The position numbers and the translations under genes are program-made. Positions 32,712 to 41,583 of a DNA stretch of 64,000 bases are shown here, piece by piece. The stretch lies in NCBI GenBank assembly GCA_041685045.1, contig JAWLGP010000021.1, positions 13,994 to 77,993 on the forward strand, written 5' to 3'. The stretch's first letter is position 1. The number at the start of each line of letters is the position of its first letter. This DNA is from Thiohalomonas sp041685045. GTDB taxonomy: Bacteria; Pseudomonadota; Gammaproteobacteria; Thiohalomonadales; Thiohalomonadaceae. The notes below the pieces were generated by a model. It saw nothing but the letters and a program-made list of their open reading frames with translations, searched no databases and had not been told where the DNA came from.

Positions 32712-34165
32712 GATACCACCGGCTTCCAGGTGAGGTTGAGTTCACGGGCCGCCTTGACGTCATCCAGGCGGCGCACCGGCAACGTGTGCGGCGCGCTCTG
32801 CACCAACTCCGGCGTCTGCGCCGCCTCCTCGCGGATCTTCACCATCGCCTCGACGAAGCCGTCCAGCGTCTCGCGGCTCTCGGTCTCCGTCGGCTCGATC
32901 AGGAAGCACTCCGGCACCAGCAGCGGGAAATAGGTGGTGGGGGCGTGTTGGCCGTAGTCAAGCAGGCGCTTGGCAAAGTCCATGGCCGTGGTGCCGCACT
33001 CCTTTGCCTCCCGGCGCAGGGTGAGGATGAACTCGTGGGTGGCACGCCGCTGCGGGAAGGCCATTTCAAAGCCCTCGGCCTTTAGCCTGGCCATTAGATA
33101 GTTGGCATTGAGGGTGGCGTAATCGGCCACCCGCGCCATGCCCTCGCGGCCCAGCATGCGGGCATAGACGTAGGCACGCAGCAGGATCCCGACGTTGCCC
33201 ATGAAGGCGGAGAGCCGGCCGATGCTCTGCGGGCGGTCCTCCTCGGTGGCCCAGCGATACTCGTCGCCCTCCTGCAGCACCAGCGGCACCGGCAGGAACG
33301 GCTCCAGCCGCCGGCTCACCACTACCGGACCGGCACCGGGGCCACCGCCGCCGTGGGGGGTGGAGAAGGTCTTGTGCAGGTTGAGGTGGACCACGTCGAA
33401 GCCCATGTCGCCCGGCTTCACTTTGCCCAGGATGGCGTTGAGATTCGCGCCGTCGTAGTAGAGCAGGCCGCCGGCATCGTGGACGATCTTCGCGATTTCA
33501 GTGATGCGCCGCTCGAACACGCCCAAGGTCGACGGATTGGTCAGCATGATGCCGGCGGTCTGCGGTCCGACGGCGGCCTTGAGCGCCTCCACGTCGACGT
33601 CGCCGCTGGCGTCGGTCGGGATCTCCCGCACCTGATAGCCGCACATCACCGCGGTGGCGGGATTGGTGCCGTGCGCGGCATCCGGCACCAGGATCTCGGT
33701 GCGGGCGTTATCACCGCGGGCGTCGTGGTAGGCGCGGATCATCGCCACCCCGGCGAACTCGCCCTGGGCACCGGCCATCGGTGTCAGTGAGCAGCCGGCC
33801 ATGCCGGTGAGGGTAGTCAGCATCTCCTGGAGATCGTGCAGGCAGGCCAGCACGCCTTGACCGTGGGTCGCGGTCGGCGCGTGCGGGTGGCGGCCGAGGA
33901 AACCGGGCAACATCGCCAGCTTGTTCGCCCCGCGCGGGTTGTACTTCATGGTGCAGGAGCCGAGCGGGTAGAACTGGGTATCGATGGAGAAGTTCTTCTG
34001 TGACAGCCGGGTGTAGTGGCGCACCGCCTGCAGTTCGGAAACCTCGGGCAGGGTCGGCCGACGCCTGCGGCGCAGCTCGGCCGGGATGTCGTCCAGGGCC
34101 GGTTGGGCTTTGGGCAATTGAGCGCCGTTGACGCGCCCCGGTTGTGATTGTTCGAAAATCAGCAT
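32708..34165 (-). CDS. gcvPB: glycine dehydrogenase (decarboxylating) subunit 2
   Basis: This is the C-terminal half of the glycine cleavage P protein, which decarboxylates glycine with pyridoxal phosphate and passes aminomethyl to the lipoyl group of GcvH. The 485-aa subunit holds the PLP lysine in LNLHKTFSTPHGGGGPGAGP. Other signatures are FYPLGSCTMKYNPR and GMAGCSLTPMAGAQGE. It needs GcvPA as partner. It is separated from gcvPA by 108 bp that contain a long inverted repeat. Confidence 0.97.
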   Translation of the reverse strand: MLIFEQSQPGRVNGAQLPKAQPALDDIPAELRRRRRPTLPEVSELQAVRHYTRLSQKNFSIDTQFYPLGSCTMKYNPRGANKLAMLPGFLGRHPHAPTATHGQGVLACLHDLQEMLTTLTGMAGCSLTPMAGAQGEFAGVAMIRAYHDARGDNARTEILVPDAAHGTNPATAVMCGYQVREIPTDASGDVDVEALKAAVGPQTAGIMLTNPSTLGVFERRITEIAKIVHDAGGLLYYDGANLNAILGKVKPGDMGFDVVHLNLHKTFSTPHGGGGPGAGPVVVSRRLEPFLPVPLVLQEGDEYRWATEEDRPQSIGRLSAFMGNVGILLRAYVYARMLGREGMARVADYATLNANYLMARLKAEGFEMAFPQRRATHEFILTLRREAKECGTTAMDFAKRLLDYGQHAPTTYFPLLVPECFLIEPTETESRETLDGFVEAMVKIREEAAQTPELVQSAPHTLPVRRLDDVKAARELNLTWKPVVS

Positions 34166-34193
34166 GTGCCGGTTTTCCTGTTGATTCAGATTT

Positions 34194-34270
34194 GATCCGC
34201 AAATAAACGCAAATGAACGCGAATGACCAAGGGGTCTTATTTGCGTTTATTCGCGTGCATTTGCGGATCC
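34194..34270. repeat. inverted repeat between gcvPA and gcvPB (CGCAAATAAACGCAAATG type)
   Basis: GATCCGCAAATAAACGCAAA at 34194 is mirrored by TTTGCGTTTATTCGCGTGCA ending in TTGCGGATCC at 34270, giving a stem of about 34 bp with a short loop. It belongs to a dispersed AACGCAAATAA repeat type. Lying between two subunits of one enzyme, it may stabilise upstream RNA or cause partial termination. Confidence 0.85.
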
Positions 34271-34273
34271 GTT

Positions 34274-35689
34274 TTAAATCGTCCCCTCGGGCGGCCGCAG
34301 CTTGGTGCAGGCCGGGCCGGGGTCCTTGCGGCGGCCGAGGATCCGCTCCAGGTGGCCGGCGAAGCTCTCGATCTCTTCCGCCGTGCGCGTTTCGGTGGCG
34401 CACACCAGCAGGCAGTCGCCCAGCTCCGGGTAGTCGTCGCCGAGGGCGTAGCCGCCGAGGACATCCTGCACCGCCAGCGCGCGCAACACCTCGTCCACCG
34501 GTACCGGTAGGCGGAGCACCGCCTCGTGGAACACGGGGCCGACGAACACCGGCTCCACGCCCTCGATGGCGGTCAGCCGTTTCACAAGGGCGCGGATATT
34601 GGTGTGGCACGCCCCCGCCACCTGCTCCAGCCCGGCCGGACCGAGCAGTGCCATGTGCACCGTGGCGGCGGCGGCCAGCAGCCCCTGGTTGGTGCAGATG
34701 TTCGAGGTCGCCTTCGAGCGGCGGATGTGCTGCTCGCGCGCCTGCAGGGTCAGGGTGTAGCCGGTGCGCCCTTCGGCGTCGACGGTACGGCCGACGACCC
34801 GCCCTGGCATCTGTCTTACGTAGGCCTGTTTGCAGGTCATGAAACCGAAGTAGGGACCGCCCGAAGAGAGCGGTACCCCGAGCGGCTGGCCTTCCCCGCA
34901 GGCGATATCGGCACCGCCCTCGCCCCACTCGCCCGGCGGCTTGAGCAGGGCCATCGCCACCGGGTTGACCACCCCGATCACCAGCGCGTCGTGGGCGTGG
35001 GCCCAGTCGGTGAGGGCATCCACCGCCTCCAGGCGACCGAAGAAATTCGGCTGCGGGACCACCAGGGCGGCAATGCCGTCACCCACCAGTTCGTCCAGAC
35101 CTTCGAGGTCGACCGTGCCCAGCTCGGGGTGGTAGGGCACGTCCACCAGCTCGATGCCCTGGTTGCGGACGATGGTGTCGGCGGTGGCGCGGTAGGCCGG
35201 GTGCAGGGTCGCGGGCAGCAGGATGCGCTTGGTCTTCACCTTGCGGTTCGCCCGCACGGCCATCAGGATCGCCTCGGCCACGGCGGAGGCACCGTCGTAG
35301 AGCGAGGCGTTGGAGACCTCCAGCCCGGTCAAGCTGGCCATCATGGTCTGGAACTCGTAGACCAGCTGCAGCGTGCCCTGGCTCGCCTCCGCCTGATAAG
35401 GGGTATAGGCCGAATAGAACTCGCCGCGGGTGACGATCTCCCAGACCGCCGCCGGGATGTGATGGTCGTAGGCGCCCGCACCGATAAAACAGAGCGGCTC
35501 GCCGTCGGCGGTTGCTCGCTGCCTCATCAGGCGGGTGACCGCCATTTCGCTCAGCCCCGGAGAAAGGTCGCGCAGACCATCGGCGCGCAGGTCGGCCGGG
35601 ATTTCGTCGAACAGGCGGTCAATGTCATCGACGCCAATGGCGGCGAGCATCGCCCGCACGTCGTCATCGGTGTGGGGTATGAAAGGCAT
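34274..35689 (-). CDS. gcvPA: glycine dehydrogenase (decarboxylating) subunit 1
   Basis: This is the N-terminal half of the split P protein (471 aa). It has FIPHTDDDVRAMLAAIG at the start, the FIGAGAYDHHIPAAVWE region, SAYTPYQAEASQGTLQLVYE and NVSLYDGAS-like SNASLYDGASAVAEA, all characteristic. It forms a heterotetramer with GcvPB. Only five bases separate it from gcvH. Confidence 0.97.
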   Translation of the reverse strand: MPFIPHTDDDVRAMLAAIGVDDIDRLFDEIPADLRADGLRDLSPGLSEMAVTRLMRQRATADGEPLCFIGAGAYDHHIPAAVWEIVTRGEFYSAYTPYQAEASQGTLQLVYEFQTMMASLTGLEVSNASLYDGASAVAEAILMAVRANRKVKTKRILLPATLHPAYRATADTIVRNQGIELVDVPYHPELGTVDLEGLDELVGDGIAALVVPQPNFFGRLEAVDALTDWAHAHDALVIGVVNPVAMALLKPPGEWGEGGADIACGEGQPLGVPLSSGGPYFGFMTCKQAYVRQMPGRVVGRTVDAEGRTGYTLTLQAREQHIRRSKATSNICTNQGLLAAAATVHMALLGPAGLEQVAGACHTNIRALVKRLTAIEGVEPVFVGPVFHEAVLRLPVPVDEVLRALAVQDVLGGYALGDDYPELGDCLLVCATETRTAEEIESFAGHLERILGRRKDPGPACTKLRPPEGTI

Positions 35690-35694
35690 GGCTG

Positions 35695-36084
35695 TTAGTG
35701 GGCTTCGTCGGCCAGCAGCTGATTGTAGGCGTCCGCATCCAGCAGACCACCCAGGTCGCCGCTCGGGCGCACGCGAAACAGCCAGCCATCGCCATAGGGG
35801 GCCTTGTTGACCAGGTCCGGGGCATCCTGCAGCTGATCGTTGACCGCAATGACTTCACCCGCGATCGGCGCATAGACGTCGGAGGCGGCCTTGACCGACT
35901 CCACCACCGCGCACTCGACCCCGGTGTTCAGGTCACGACCCACTTCGGGCAGCTCCACGTACACCATGTCGCCCAGCAGGTCCTGGGCATGGTCGGAGAT
36001 ACCGACGGTGGCGCTGCCGTCGTCTTCCACCCGCACCCACTCGTGGGTCTTGGTGTACTTCAGGTCCGCAGGGACATTGCTCAT
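35695..36084 (-). CDS. gcvH: glycine cleavage system H protein
   Basis: GcvH carries the lipoyl arm that shuttles the aminomethyl group between P, T and L proteins. The 129-aa protein has the lipoylation lysine in VVESVKAASDVYAPIAGEV, and the standard opening KYTKTHEWVRVEDDG. It is directly before gcvPA and after gcvT. lipA, which builds the lipoyl group, heads the same operon. Confidence 0.98.
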   Translation of the reverse strand: MSNVPADLKYTKTHEWVRVEDDGSATVGISDHAQDLLGDMVYVELPEVGRDLNTGVECAVVESVKAASDVYAPIAGEVIAVNDQLQDAPDLVNKAPYGDGWLFRVRPSGDLGGLLDADAYNQLLADEAH

Positions 36085-36174
36085 TCCAAATTCTCCGCTT
36101 TAGGTGGCATTTCTTGTTGTGGAAGACCGGCCCGCCAAGATTGGCACCGTTTATCGCCGGCATCAATTCCTGCT

Positions 36175-36210
36175 GTAGGATGCGGTGAACACTGCGAACC
36201 GCATCCTACG
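36175..36210. repeat. short palindromic unit between gcvH and gcvT supplying the gcvT stop
   Basis: GTAGGATGCGGTGAACACTG at 36176 and its mirror CGAACCGCATCCTAC ending at 36209 form a near-perfect hairpin of the same arm type as the big arrays. On the minus strand the first TAG of the element (36208-36206) is the gcvT stop codon, so the repeat defines the C-terminus. Confidence 0.85.
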
Positions 36211-37300
36211 AAGATTGGTAGGTCGGCTTGCCGTCACGGACGAACGGCGGGCGCACCACCTTCGCCGTCAGGGGCTTACCGCGCACCTCGACACAGACCT
36301 TGGTGACCGGACCGGCCGGGATGCGGGCGAAGGCGATGGCCTGACCCAGGGTCGGCGCGAAGCTGCCGGAGGTGGTCTCGCCCTCGCCGATACCTTCGAC
36401 AACCACCTTCTGGTGCGCACGCAGCACCCCCTTGTCCTCCAGCACCAGTCCGACCAGCTGGCGCGACACCCCTTCTCTGCGCTGGGCCTCCAGGGCCGCG
36501 CGGCCGACGAACTCGCGATCGCCCGGCTCGAAGGCGACGGTCCAGCCGAGACCCGACTCCAGCGGCGAGGTGTTGTCGTCCATGTCCTGGCCGTAAAGGT
36601 TCATGCCGGCCTCGAGGCGCAGCGTGTCGCGGGCACCCAGTCCGCAGGGGGCGACATCCGCCTCGTGCAGCCGGCGCCACACCTCCTCGGCGTCCTCGGC
36701 CGGCATGACCAGCTCATAGCCGTCTTCGCCGGTATAGCCGGTGCGCGCCACGAAGATGCCGTCGTTCTCCAGGGCGACGAAGCGTTCCAGCTTGGCCGCC
36801 GGTTCGATCGCTACACCCAGTGCGGCGTGGGCCTTTGCACGGGCGTTCGGGCCCTGCACGGCGATCATCGCCAGGTCGTCCCGCTCCTCCACCTCCACGG
36901 CGAAGTCGTCGGCATGGCGGCGAAACCAGGCGAGGTCCTTGTTGCGGGTGCCGGCATTGACCACGATGCGGTACCAGGCGTCGTCCAGGTAGTAGACGAT
37001 CAGGTCGTCTATCACCCCGCCGCGCTCGTTCAGCAGGCAGGAGTAGAGCGCCTTGCCCGGCTTGGCGTCGAGCCGCGCGACGTCGTTGGCCAGAAGAAAG
37101 CGCAGGAACTCGCGGACCCGCGACCCGGTCACGTCCACCACGCACATGTGAGAGACATCGAACATACCGGCATCCCGGCGAATGGCGTGATGCTCTTCGA
37201 TCTGCGAACCGTAATGGATCGGCATGTCCCAACCGGCGAAATCGACCATCTTCGCCCCGAGCGCCACGTGTGCATCGTACAGCGGTGTCCGCTTACCCAA
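36206..37300 (-). CDS. gcvT: aminomethyltransferase (glycine cleavage T protein)
   Basis: GcvT frees ammonia from the lipoyl-bound aminomethyl and gives the one-carbon unit to tetrahydrofolate. The 364-aa protein has HVALGAKMVDFAGWDMPIHY, the tetrahydrofolate-site GYTGEDGYELVMPA, DTLRLEAGMNLYGQDMD and ESGLGWTVAF. The last residues (PTYQSS) end inside a dispersed palindromic repeat. It lies 34 bp after lipA. Confidence 0.97.
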   Translation of the reverse strand: MGKRTPLYDAHVALGAKMVDFAGWDMPIHYGSQIEEHHAIRRDAGMFDVSHMCVVDVTGSRVREFLRFLLANDVARLDAKPGKALYSCLLNERGGVIDDLIVYYLDDAWYRIVVNAGTRNKDLAWFRRHADDFAVEVEERDDLAMIAVQGPNARAKAHAALGVAIEPAAKLERFVALENDGIFVARTGYTGEDGYELVMPAEDAEEVWRRLHEADVAPCGLGARDTLRLEAGMNLYGQDMDDNTSPLESGLGWTVAFEPGDREFVGRAALEAQRREGVSRQLVGLVLEDKGVLRAHQKVVVEGIGEGETTSGSFAPTLGQAIAFARIPAGPVTKVCVEVRGKPLTAKVVRPPFVRDGKPTYQSS

Positions 37301-37334
37301 GGTTGTTCTCCTGATTTATCTGGTGAACCCTTTT

Positions 37335-38225
37335 TCACTCTTCCGCATGGTACGAGCTACGCACCATCGGTCCCGACTTGACCCAGGCAAAACCCATTGC
37401 CTCCGCCTCGGCCGCGTAGGCGGCAAAGGTATCCGGATGGACGTACTCCTTGACCGGCAGGTGGTAGCGGGTGGGGCGCAGGTATTGGCCCAGGGCCAGA
37501 CGGTCGACACCCGCCGAACGCAGGTCGCGCATGACCTCCAGCACTTGCTCGAACGTTTCGCCCAGCCCCAGCATCAGGGAGGACTTGGTCTCGCTCTGCA
37601 CCCTCTGGCGGGCCAGCTCCAGTAGGCGGAGGGAACGCTCATAATTCGCCCCCTTGCGGACAGTGCGATAAAGCGACGGCACCGTCTCCAGGTTGTGGCC
37701 GAAGACCAGCCGGGCATCCCCCATGGCGGCGTTGATGGTCTCGAGCGCCCGCTCCTGACAGCCCCGGAAATCGGGGGTGAGCAGTTCGATACCGATCTCC
37801 GCCCGCCAGTCGAGCAGGGTGCGGCAGGTCTCGGCGAAGATGGAGGCACCGCCATCCGGCAGCTCGTCGCGGTTGACCGAGGTCAGCACCACGTAGTCGA
37901 GCCCGAGCCGCTGCACCGCCTCGGCCACCCGTCGCGGCTCATCGGTATCGAGCGTTTCGGGCCGGCCGGTCTTGACCGCACAGAAACCGCAGGCGCGGGT
38001 ACAGGTGTCACCAAGCAGCATGAAGGTGGCGGTGCCACGGCTCCAGCACTCGCCGCGATTGGGGCAGTGGGCCTCCTCGCAGACCGTGTGCAGGCCGCCG
38101 CCCTGCACCGTCTGCGCGGTGCCGGCGTACTCGCCGCTGGCGAGCGAGCCACGGATCCAGGTCGGCATGCGCTCGGCATTGGGCTCCGCCGAGTGGTCGA
38201 ACACCGGGATGACGAATTCACGCAT
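37335..38225 (-). CDS. lipA: lipoyl synthase
   Basis: LipA inserts two sulfurs into octanoyl groups of lipoyl domains by radical SAM chemistry. The 296-aa protein has both iron-sulfur clusters: the auxiliary cluster CEEAHCPNRGECW and the radical SAM cluster CTRACGFCAV, plus the C-terminal SYHAEE with the serine ligand in VRSSYHAEE. It is the first gene after the glycine riboswitch, so lipoylation is tied to glycine-cleavage expression. lipB is not next to it. Confidence 0.97.
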   Translation of the reverse strand: MREFVIPVFDHSAEPNAERMPTWIRGSLASGEYAGTAQTVQGGGLHTVCEEAHCPNRGECWSRGTATFMLLGDTCTRACGFCAVKTGRPETLDTDEPRRVAEAVQRLGLDYVVLTSVNRDELPDGGASIFAETCRTLLDWRAEIGIELLTPDFRGCQERALETINAAMGDARLVFGHNLETVPSLYRTVRKGANYERSLRLLELARQRVQSETKSSLMLGLGETFEQVLEVMRDLRSAGVDRLALGQYLRPTRYHLPVKEYVHPDTFAAYAAEAEAMGFAWVKSGPMVRSSYHAEE

Positions 38226-38322
38226 GGTTTTTCCGCTTGCTGGGACTGTTCCAATACTTTAAACGATGGCCCGCCGTTCGCGGGCGGTGCGGTTCGCACC
38301 GGCCATCACACCCGTGAGAAAC

Positions 38323-38364
38323 AAAAAAAGGGCGACAGAAAACGGTTCGCGTTTTCTGTCGCCC
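38323..38364 (-). terminator. intrinsic terminator of the glycine riboswitch
   Basis: A 14-bp perfect stem (GGGCGACAGAAAAC and its mirror, 38330-38343 with 38351-38364, loop of seven) is followed on the minus strand by a run of seven T (38329-38323). It lies between the second aptamer and lipA. In glycine-activated riboswitches of this type, glycine binding would prevent this hairpin. Confidence 0.9.
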
Positions 38365-38540
38365 CTCTGTCCTTTCACCTGAGAGTTTTCTCTCCGTCGG
38401 TGGGCCGGCAGGCCTCTCTCCAGAGTCGACGGACTTCCCGCGGTCCTTTTGCCTGAGCGATTCCGGGCGGTTTGCGCCTTCGGCGGCGGCCGGTTCCGCG
38501 GCTTGCAACCGCAGACTGCCGCGCTCTCCCGCGGGGTCGA
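38363..38540 (-). promoter_or_regulatory. tandem glycine riboswitch
   Basis: On the minus strand two aptamers follow one another. The first has GGGAGAG (38530-38524), GCCGAAGGCGCAAACCGCC and ATCGCTCAGGCAAAAGGACC (about 38461-38442). The second has TGGAGAGAGGCC (about 38422), CACCGACGGAGAGAAAACTC and CTCTCAGGTGAAAGGACAG (about 38385-38367). These are the conserved bulges of the gcvT glycine motif. An intrinsic terminator follows, then lipA-gcvT-gcvH-gcvPA-gcvPB-dgkA. Glycine should raise transcription of the whole operon. Confidence 0.95.
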
Positions 38541-38554
38541 TGTCGAGGGGCGAA

Positions 38555-38577
38555 ACTATACCGTTTCACTGTGAAAG
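38555..38577 (-). promoter_or_regulatory. likely promoter region of the glycine riboswitch operon
   Basis: On the minus strand TATAGT (38560-38555) lies about 20 bases before the first aptamer. Just upstream is the 13-bp palindrome TTTCACTGTGAAA (about 38564-38576), which could be an operator. No strong -35 box is visible, so the promoter is tentative. Confidence 0.4.
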
Positions 38578-38590
38578 TCGCTAGTGGCGC

Positions 38591-38754
38591 AGGGTGAACG
38601 CATACTAACCTCACGTCCGTGCTGCAATCGATGTAAGTCCTTGAAAGCAGGTACGCTGTAAATACATCCCTGTACGCTCGACGGCCGCATCCCTGCGGCC
38701 GACGACCTGCTTTCAAGGACTTACATCGCTCTTCGGTGAGCATGCGTTTACCCT
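38591..38754. repeat. small hairpin element with nested inverted repeats
   Basis: AGGGTGAACGCAT at 38591 has an imperfect mirror at 38741-38754. Inside, a 24-bp perfect inverted repeat (38629-38652 with 38705-38728, starting CGATGTAAGTCCTTGAAAGC) encloses GGCCGCATCCCTGCGGCC. The GGGTGAACGCATATTCACAA sequence next to it (38756) recurs near 46796 as GGGTGAGCGCATACTCACAA. No open frame is credible. It is a dispersed repeat or small non-autonomous element in the gap between the riboswitch and fbpC. Confidence 0.75.
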
Positions 38755-38835
38755 GGGGTGAACGCATATTCACAAAGGCGTAAACGAGAGGTTTGCGCTT
38801 ACCCTCGCCAGTGGAGCCGTTGTGCATGCGGAGAA

Positions 38836-39915
38836 TCAAACCCTCTGCATCTCCGCGTCTTTGCGGCGGGTTTCGCCCTGCACATCAGCCGGAAATACCA
38901 CCGCATGCTTCACCTCCGGCCGCAGGTGCACGGTGTCGCCGACGGCGTAGCGGTGATGGCTGTGGGTCAGGCACAGCACCTGCGCCCCCGAGGGCAGGCG
39001 CAGGGTGTAGAGGAAGTCGGCGCCGCGGAAAGCGCGATCGGTGACTTCGGCCGGCACCCCTTGCTCGGCATCGACCAGGTCATCCGGCCGGATCAGTACC
39101 TCCACCCTGCAGCCTGGTCGGCAGTGCTCGGGCAGATCGCCTCCCACGGTGCCGATCTCGGTGGAAATGCGCCCGTCCCCGGTCACGGTTCCGGGCAGCA
39201 GCACGCCCTGGCCGACGAAGTCGGCAACAAAACGGGCCGTCGGGCGGTGGTAGAGGTTATAGGCACTGTCCCACTGCAGCAGGCAGCCGTCGGCCATCAC
39301 CCCGATCCGATCGGCCACGGCGAATGCCTCCAGTTGGTCGTGGGTCACCAGCAGGGCCGTGATCCCCTCCTCCTTGAGGATGCGCCGCACATCCCGCGCC
39401 AGGCTCTCGCGCAACTCCACGTCTAGGCCGGAAAAGGGCTCGTCCAGCAGCAACAGTTGCGGGCCGGGTGCCAGGGCCCGGGCCAGGGCGATCCGCTGCT
39501 GCTGACCACCGGAGAGCTGATGCGGGTAGGCATCGCGGCGCTCCGCCAACCCGACCAGCCCCAGCAGCCGCTCCGCCCGGGCCCGCGCCTCCTCGCGCGG
39601 TCGCCCGCGCAGGCCGAAACGGACATTGGCCTCCACGGTCAGGTGCGGAAACAGGGCGTAATCCTGGAACACCATCCCCACCCCGCGCCGCTCCGGCGGC
39701 ACGGTCTGACCGGGACGGCTGACGGCGGCGCCGGCAAGGCGAATCGCACCGGACCGGACCGGCTCGAACCCGGCCACCGCCCGCAGCAGGGTGGTCTTGC
39801 CGCAGCCGCTCGGCCCCAGCAGACAGCCGATCTCACCGGCCTCGACAGTCAAAGAGACGGCGCACACCACCGGCTTTTCGCGGTAGGCGACCACCACGTT
39901 GTCCAGCTCAAGCAT
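38836..39915 (-). CDS. fbpC: ferric-iron ABC transporter ATP-binding protein
   Basis: The 359-aa ATPase drives the FbpABC iron importer. It has Walker A GPSGCGKTTLL, the Q-loop MVFQDYALFPHLTV, the signature LSGGQQQRIALARAL and Walker B LLLLDEPFSGLD, then a C-terminal TOBE-like regulatory part. I take the ATG at 39915 over an in-frame GTG at 39924 because of GAGGA spacing. It overlaps the fbpB end by eight bases. The family includes sulfate and spermidine relatives; the iron call rests on the FbpA partner and the Fur box. Confidence 0.9.
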   Translation of the reverse strand: MLELDNVVVAYREKPVVCAVSLTVEAGEIGCLLGPSGCGKTTLLRAVAGFEPVRSGAIRLAGAAVSRPGQTVPPERRGVGMVFQDYALFPHLTVEANVRFGLRGRPREEARARAERLLGLVGLAERRDAYPHQLSGGQQQRIALARALAPGPQLLLLDEPFSGLDVELRESLARDVRRILKEEGITALLVTHDQLEAFAVADRIGVMADGCLLQWDSAYNLYHRPTARFVADFVGQGVLLPGTVTGDGRISTEIGTVGGDLPEHCRPGCRVEVLIRPDDLVDAEQGVPAEVTDRAFRGADFLYTLRLPSGAQVLCLTHSHHRYAVGDTVHLRPEVKHAVVFPADVQGETRRKDAEMQRV

Positions 39916-41563
39916 CGGCGGCACTCCTCGAACGACTGATGGAACGGGATAGCAGGATCACCGGCAGAATGCCGGCGAGGACGATCGCAAGCGCCGCCGG
40001 GGCGGCGTCGGCCAGGCGTTCATCGCCGGCCAACTCGTAGGTGCGCACCGCGAGGGTGTTGAAGTTGAACGGACGCAGGATCAGGGTCGCGGGCAGCTCC
40101 TTGAGCACGTCGACGAACACCAGCAGCAGTGCGGTGAGCAGCGTGCCGCGCATCAGCGGCGCATGCACCCGCCGCAGCACCTGGCCCGGCCGCAGCCCCA
40201 GCGAGCGGGCAGCATCGTCCATGGAGGGCTTGATGCGCCCGAGCCCCCCCTCCACCGCCTGCAGCGCGACCGCGAGGAAGCGCACGGCGTAGGCGAACAG
40301 CAGGGCGAACAGGGTGCCGGACAGCAGTAAGCCGGTGGAGACCCCGAATTGTTCACGGGCCCAGGCGTCGACGCTGTTGTCCAGCCAGGCGAATGGCAGC
40401 ATCACGCCGACGGCGATGACGATACCGGGTACCGCATAGCCCATGCTGGCGGTGCGTACCGCCGCCAACACCGGCGGTGTCGGCCGCAGGCGCAAGGCAT
40501 AGCCCAGCACCAGGGCAAGCAGCAGAGTCAACAGTGCGGCCGCGACCGCCAGTCCGACCGTGTTGAACACGAGAGCGGCAAAGTCGGCATCGACCATCCG
40601 GCCGGCGGTCCGCAATGCCCATGCACCGAGTTGGGTCGCCGGGACCACAAAACCGAGCGCCAGCGGCAGGGCGCAGGCGGCGAGTGCGACGGCGGCCCGC
40701 CACCCGGAAAGACGATGGCGAGCCTGTGTGCGATAGCCGCTGCCGCTACGAAAGTAGCGTGCCTGGCGGCGGGAGTGGCGCTCCAGCCACACCAGCAGGA
40801 ACACGAACCCCAGCAGCAGCGCAGCCAGTTGGGCCGCGGCGGCGCTGTCGCCGAGACCGAACCAGGTGCGGAAGATCCCGGTGGTGAAGGTGTCGACGCC
40901 GAAATACTGGACGGTACCGAAATCGGCCAGCGACTCCATCAGGGCCAGCGAAACCCCGGTCACCACCGCCGGCCGCGCCAGCGGCAGAGCCACGGAGAAG
41001 AAACTGCGCCACGCCCCGGCCCCCAGGCTTCGGCTCACCTCCTGCGCGGCCACGGACTGCTCGAGGAAGGCAGCCCGTGCCAGCAGATAGACGTAGGGGT
41101 AGAGCACCAGCGAGAGCATGGCGATGGCACCACCCAGGGAGCGGATTTCGGGGAACCAGTAGTCGCCGTAGCCCCAGCCGAAACTGCTGCGCAGCAGTGT
41201 TTGCAGCGGACCGGCGAAGTCGAGCAGGCCGGTGTAGGTGTAGGCGATGATGTAAGCCGGCATCGCCATCGGCAGCAGCAGCGCCCACTCGAACAGGCGG
41301 CGGCCGGGGAAGTCGCAGGCACTGGTGAGCCAGGCGCTACTCACCCCCAGCAACAGGGTGCCGGCCGCGACCCCCAGCATCAGCAGCAGCGAATTGGCGA
41401 CATAGTCGGTCAGCACGGTGTCGGCGAGGTGGCGCCACACCTCGCCCGCCGGCTGCATCACGTAACCGACCACCGTCAGTACCGGCAGCGCCAGGATGAG
41501 CGCCAGCAGCGTAGTGCCGACCGTCCAGCCGTCCGGCGGTAAGCGGTTGGACACCCATGTCAT
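39908..41563 (-). CDS. fbpB: ferric-iron ABC transporter permease, fused two-domain type
   Basis: A 551-aa inner-membrane permease with about twelve helices, made of two BPD-type halves. The EAA loops are EVSRSLGAGAWRSFFSVALP in the first half and DAARSLGLRPGQVLRRVHAP in the second. A single protein with two permease domains is normal for FbpB. The start is ATG 41563, preceded by GGTGAG; a GTG at 41572 is possible. It is 20 bp after fbpA. Confidence 0.92.
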   Translation of the reverse strand: MTWVSNRLPPDGWTVGTTLLALILALPVLTVVGYVMQPAGEVWRHLADTVLTDYVANSLLLMLGVAAGTLLLGVSSAWLTSACDFPGRRLFEWALLLPMAMPAYIIAYTYTGLLDFAGPLQTLLRSSFGWGYGDYWFPEIRSLGGAIAMLSLVLYPYVYLLARAAFLEQSVAAQEVSRSLGAGAWRSFFSVALPLARPAVVTGVSLALMESLADFGTVQYFGVDTFTTGIFRTWFGLGDSAAAAQLAALLLGFVFLLVWLERHSRRQARYFRSGSGYRTQARHRLSGWRAAVALAACALPLALGFVVPATQLGAWALRTAGRMVDADFAALVFNTVGLAVAAALLTLLLALVLGYALRLRPTPPVLAAVRTASMGYAVPGIVIAVGVMLPFAWLDNSVDAWAREQFGVSTGLLLSGTLFALLFAYAVRFLAVALQAVEGGLGRIKPSMDDAARSLGLRPGQVLRRVHAPLMRGTLLTALLLVFVDVLKELPATLILRPFNFNTLAVRTYELAGDERLADAAPAALAIVLAGILPVILLSRSISRSRSAADA

Positions 41564-41583
41564 GGCGCTCACCGGTGCTTCGC

